A stretch of DNA of 64,000 bases from a bacterium GBS-1 (GTDB lineage Bacteria; Synergistota; GBS-1): NCBI GenBank assembly GCA_001443005.1, contig LEKQ01000001.1, forward strand, positions 330,792 through 394,791, written 5' to 3'. Positions 63,968 to 64,000 of this stretch are shown one piece after another. Under the pieces are notes generated by a model. The model did no database searches and had not been told where the DNA came from. It saw nothing but the letters and a program-made list of their open reading frames with translations. The translations under genes were made by a program, and so were the position numbers. How positions within the stretch are numbered: position 1 is the stretch's first letter; every line of letters begins with the position of its first letter.

Positions 63968-64000
63968 CTACCTAATCATCTCCTTTTGCTTAGCCTCAGC
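63968..64000 (-). CDS. C-terminal end of a probable TRAP solute-binding protein (DctP)
   Basis: The last ten codons (AEAKQKEMIR then TAG) of a gene that continues beyond the window. Identity is inferred only from its place directly before dctQM, the usual dctP position, and the alternating charged helix. Confidence 0.5.
   Translation of the reverse strand, partial: AEAKQKEMIR

Overview
The window is a gene-dense bacterial chromosome segment of moderate, slightly AT-rich composition, with strong Shine-Dalgarno (SD) sites and many TTG/GTG starts. It looks like an anaerobe and probably a thermophile. The thermophile reading rests on a branched-polyamine synthase (BpsA), a sulfide-type Thi4 thiazole synthase and a short ThiC; the anaerobe reading on the glycyl/cobalamin-style microcompartment metabolism. 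TRAP and tripartite tricarboxylate transporters are also present. Synergistota or a neighbouring deep-branching phylum would fit, but this placement is inference only.

Layout. 1-3658: an amino-acid-type DRE-TIM enzyme (partial), then a TPP-riboswitch-controlled thi4-thiC unit and a cation efflux protein. 3665-14441: mgtE, a methyltransferase/ATP-grasp fusion and an MFS exporter; arsC; rlmI; and a TctCBA-AroA operon. 14625-21547: a plastic region with a decayed asnB, a glycosyltransferase, and a defence island. The island carries a ribbon-helix-helix antitoxin, a PIN protein with lost active site, an ApeA-type HEPN gene broken by one amber codon, two pieces of serine recombinase, a GANTC-type restriction-modification pair and a GIY-YIG protein. 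It abuts the 3' end of tRNA-Asn, and a diverged copy of its end block lies at the other side. 21541-22186: six tRNA genes.

22279-41000: housekeeping genes. These are YgiQ, HtrA, Hsp20, the bpsA-dnaK-J/HEAT-hit-rpsU operon, an aminotransferase, tRNA-Ser, a polysaccharide deacetylase, SahH, endonuclease V, and the classical tRNA-tuf-rpmG-tRNA-secE-nusG-rplKAJL block with an L10 leader attenuator. 41348-46405: the ilvNBC-leuA operon, preceded by a leader peptide packed with Ile/Leu/Val codons and a terminator.

46586-61950: a 20-gene ethanolamine microcompartment operon under one consensus promoter. It encodes lyase EutBC with EutA and EutT, aldehyde dehydrogenase EutE, PduL, permease EutH, shell proteins EutL/M-type/S/N, and GTPase EutP. 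Unusually it also has PduS and PduT, the redox pair of propanediol compartments, and no alcohol dehydrogenase. Three small or extended proteins in it are not recognisable as standard Eut/Pdu components. 62087-64000: TRAP transporter dctQM and the last codons of a probable dctP.

A recurring theme is the absence of an SD in several single genes whose -10 box lies only a few bases before the start codon, which suggests leaderless mRNAs. RNA-based control is also prominent: TPP riboswitch, L10 leader, ilv attenuator.
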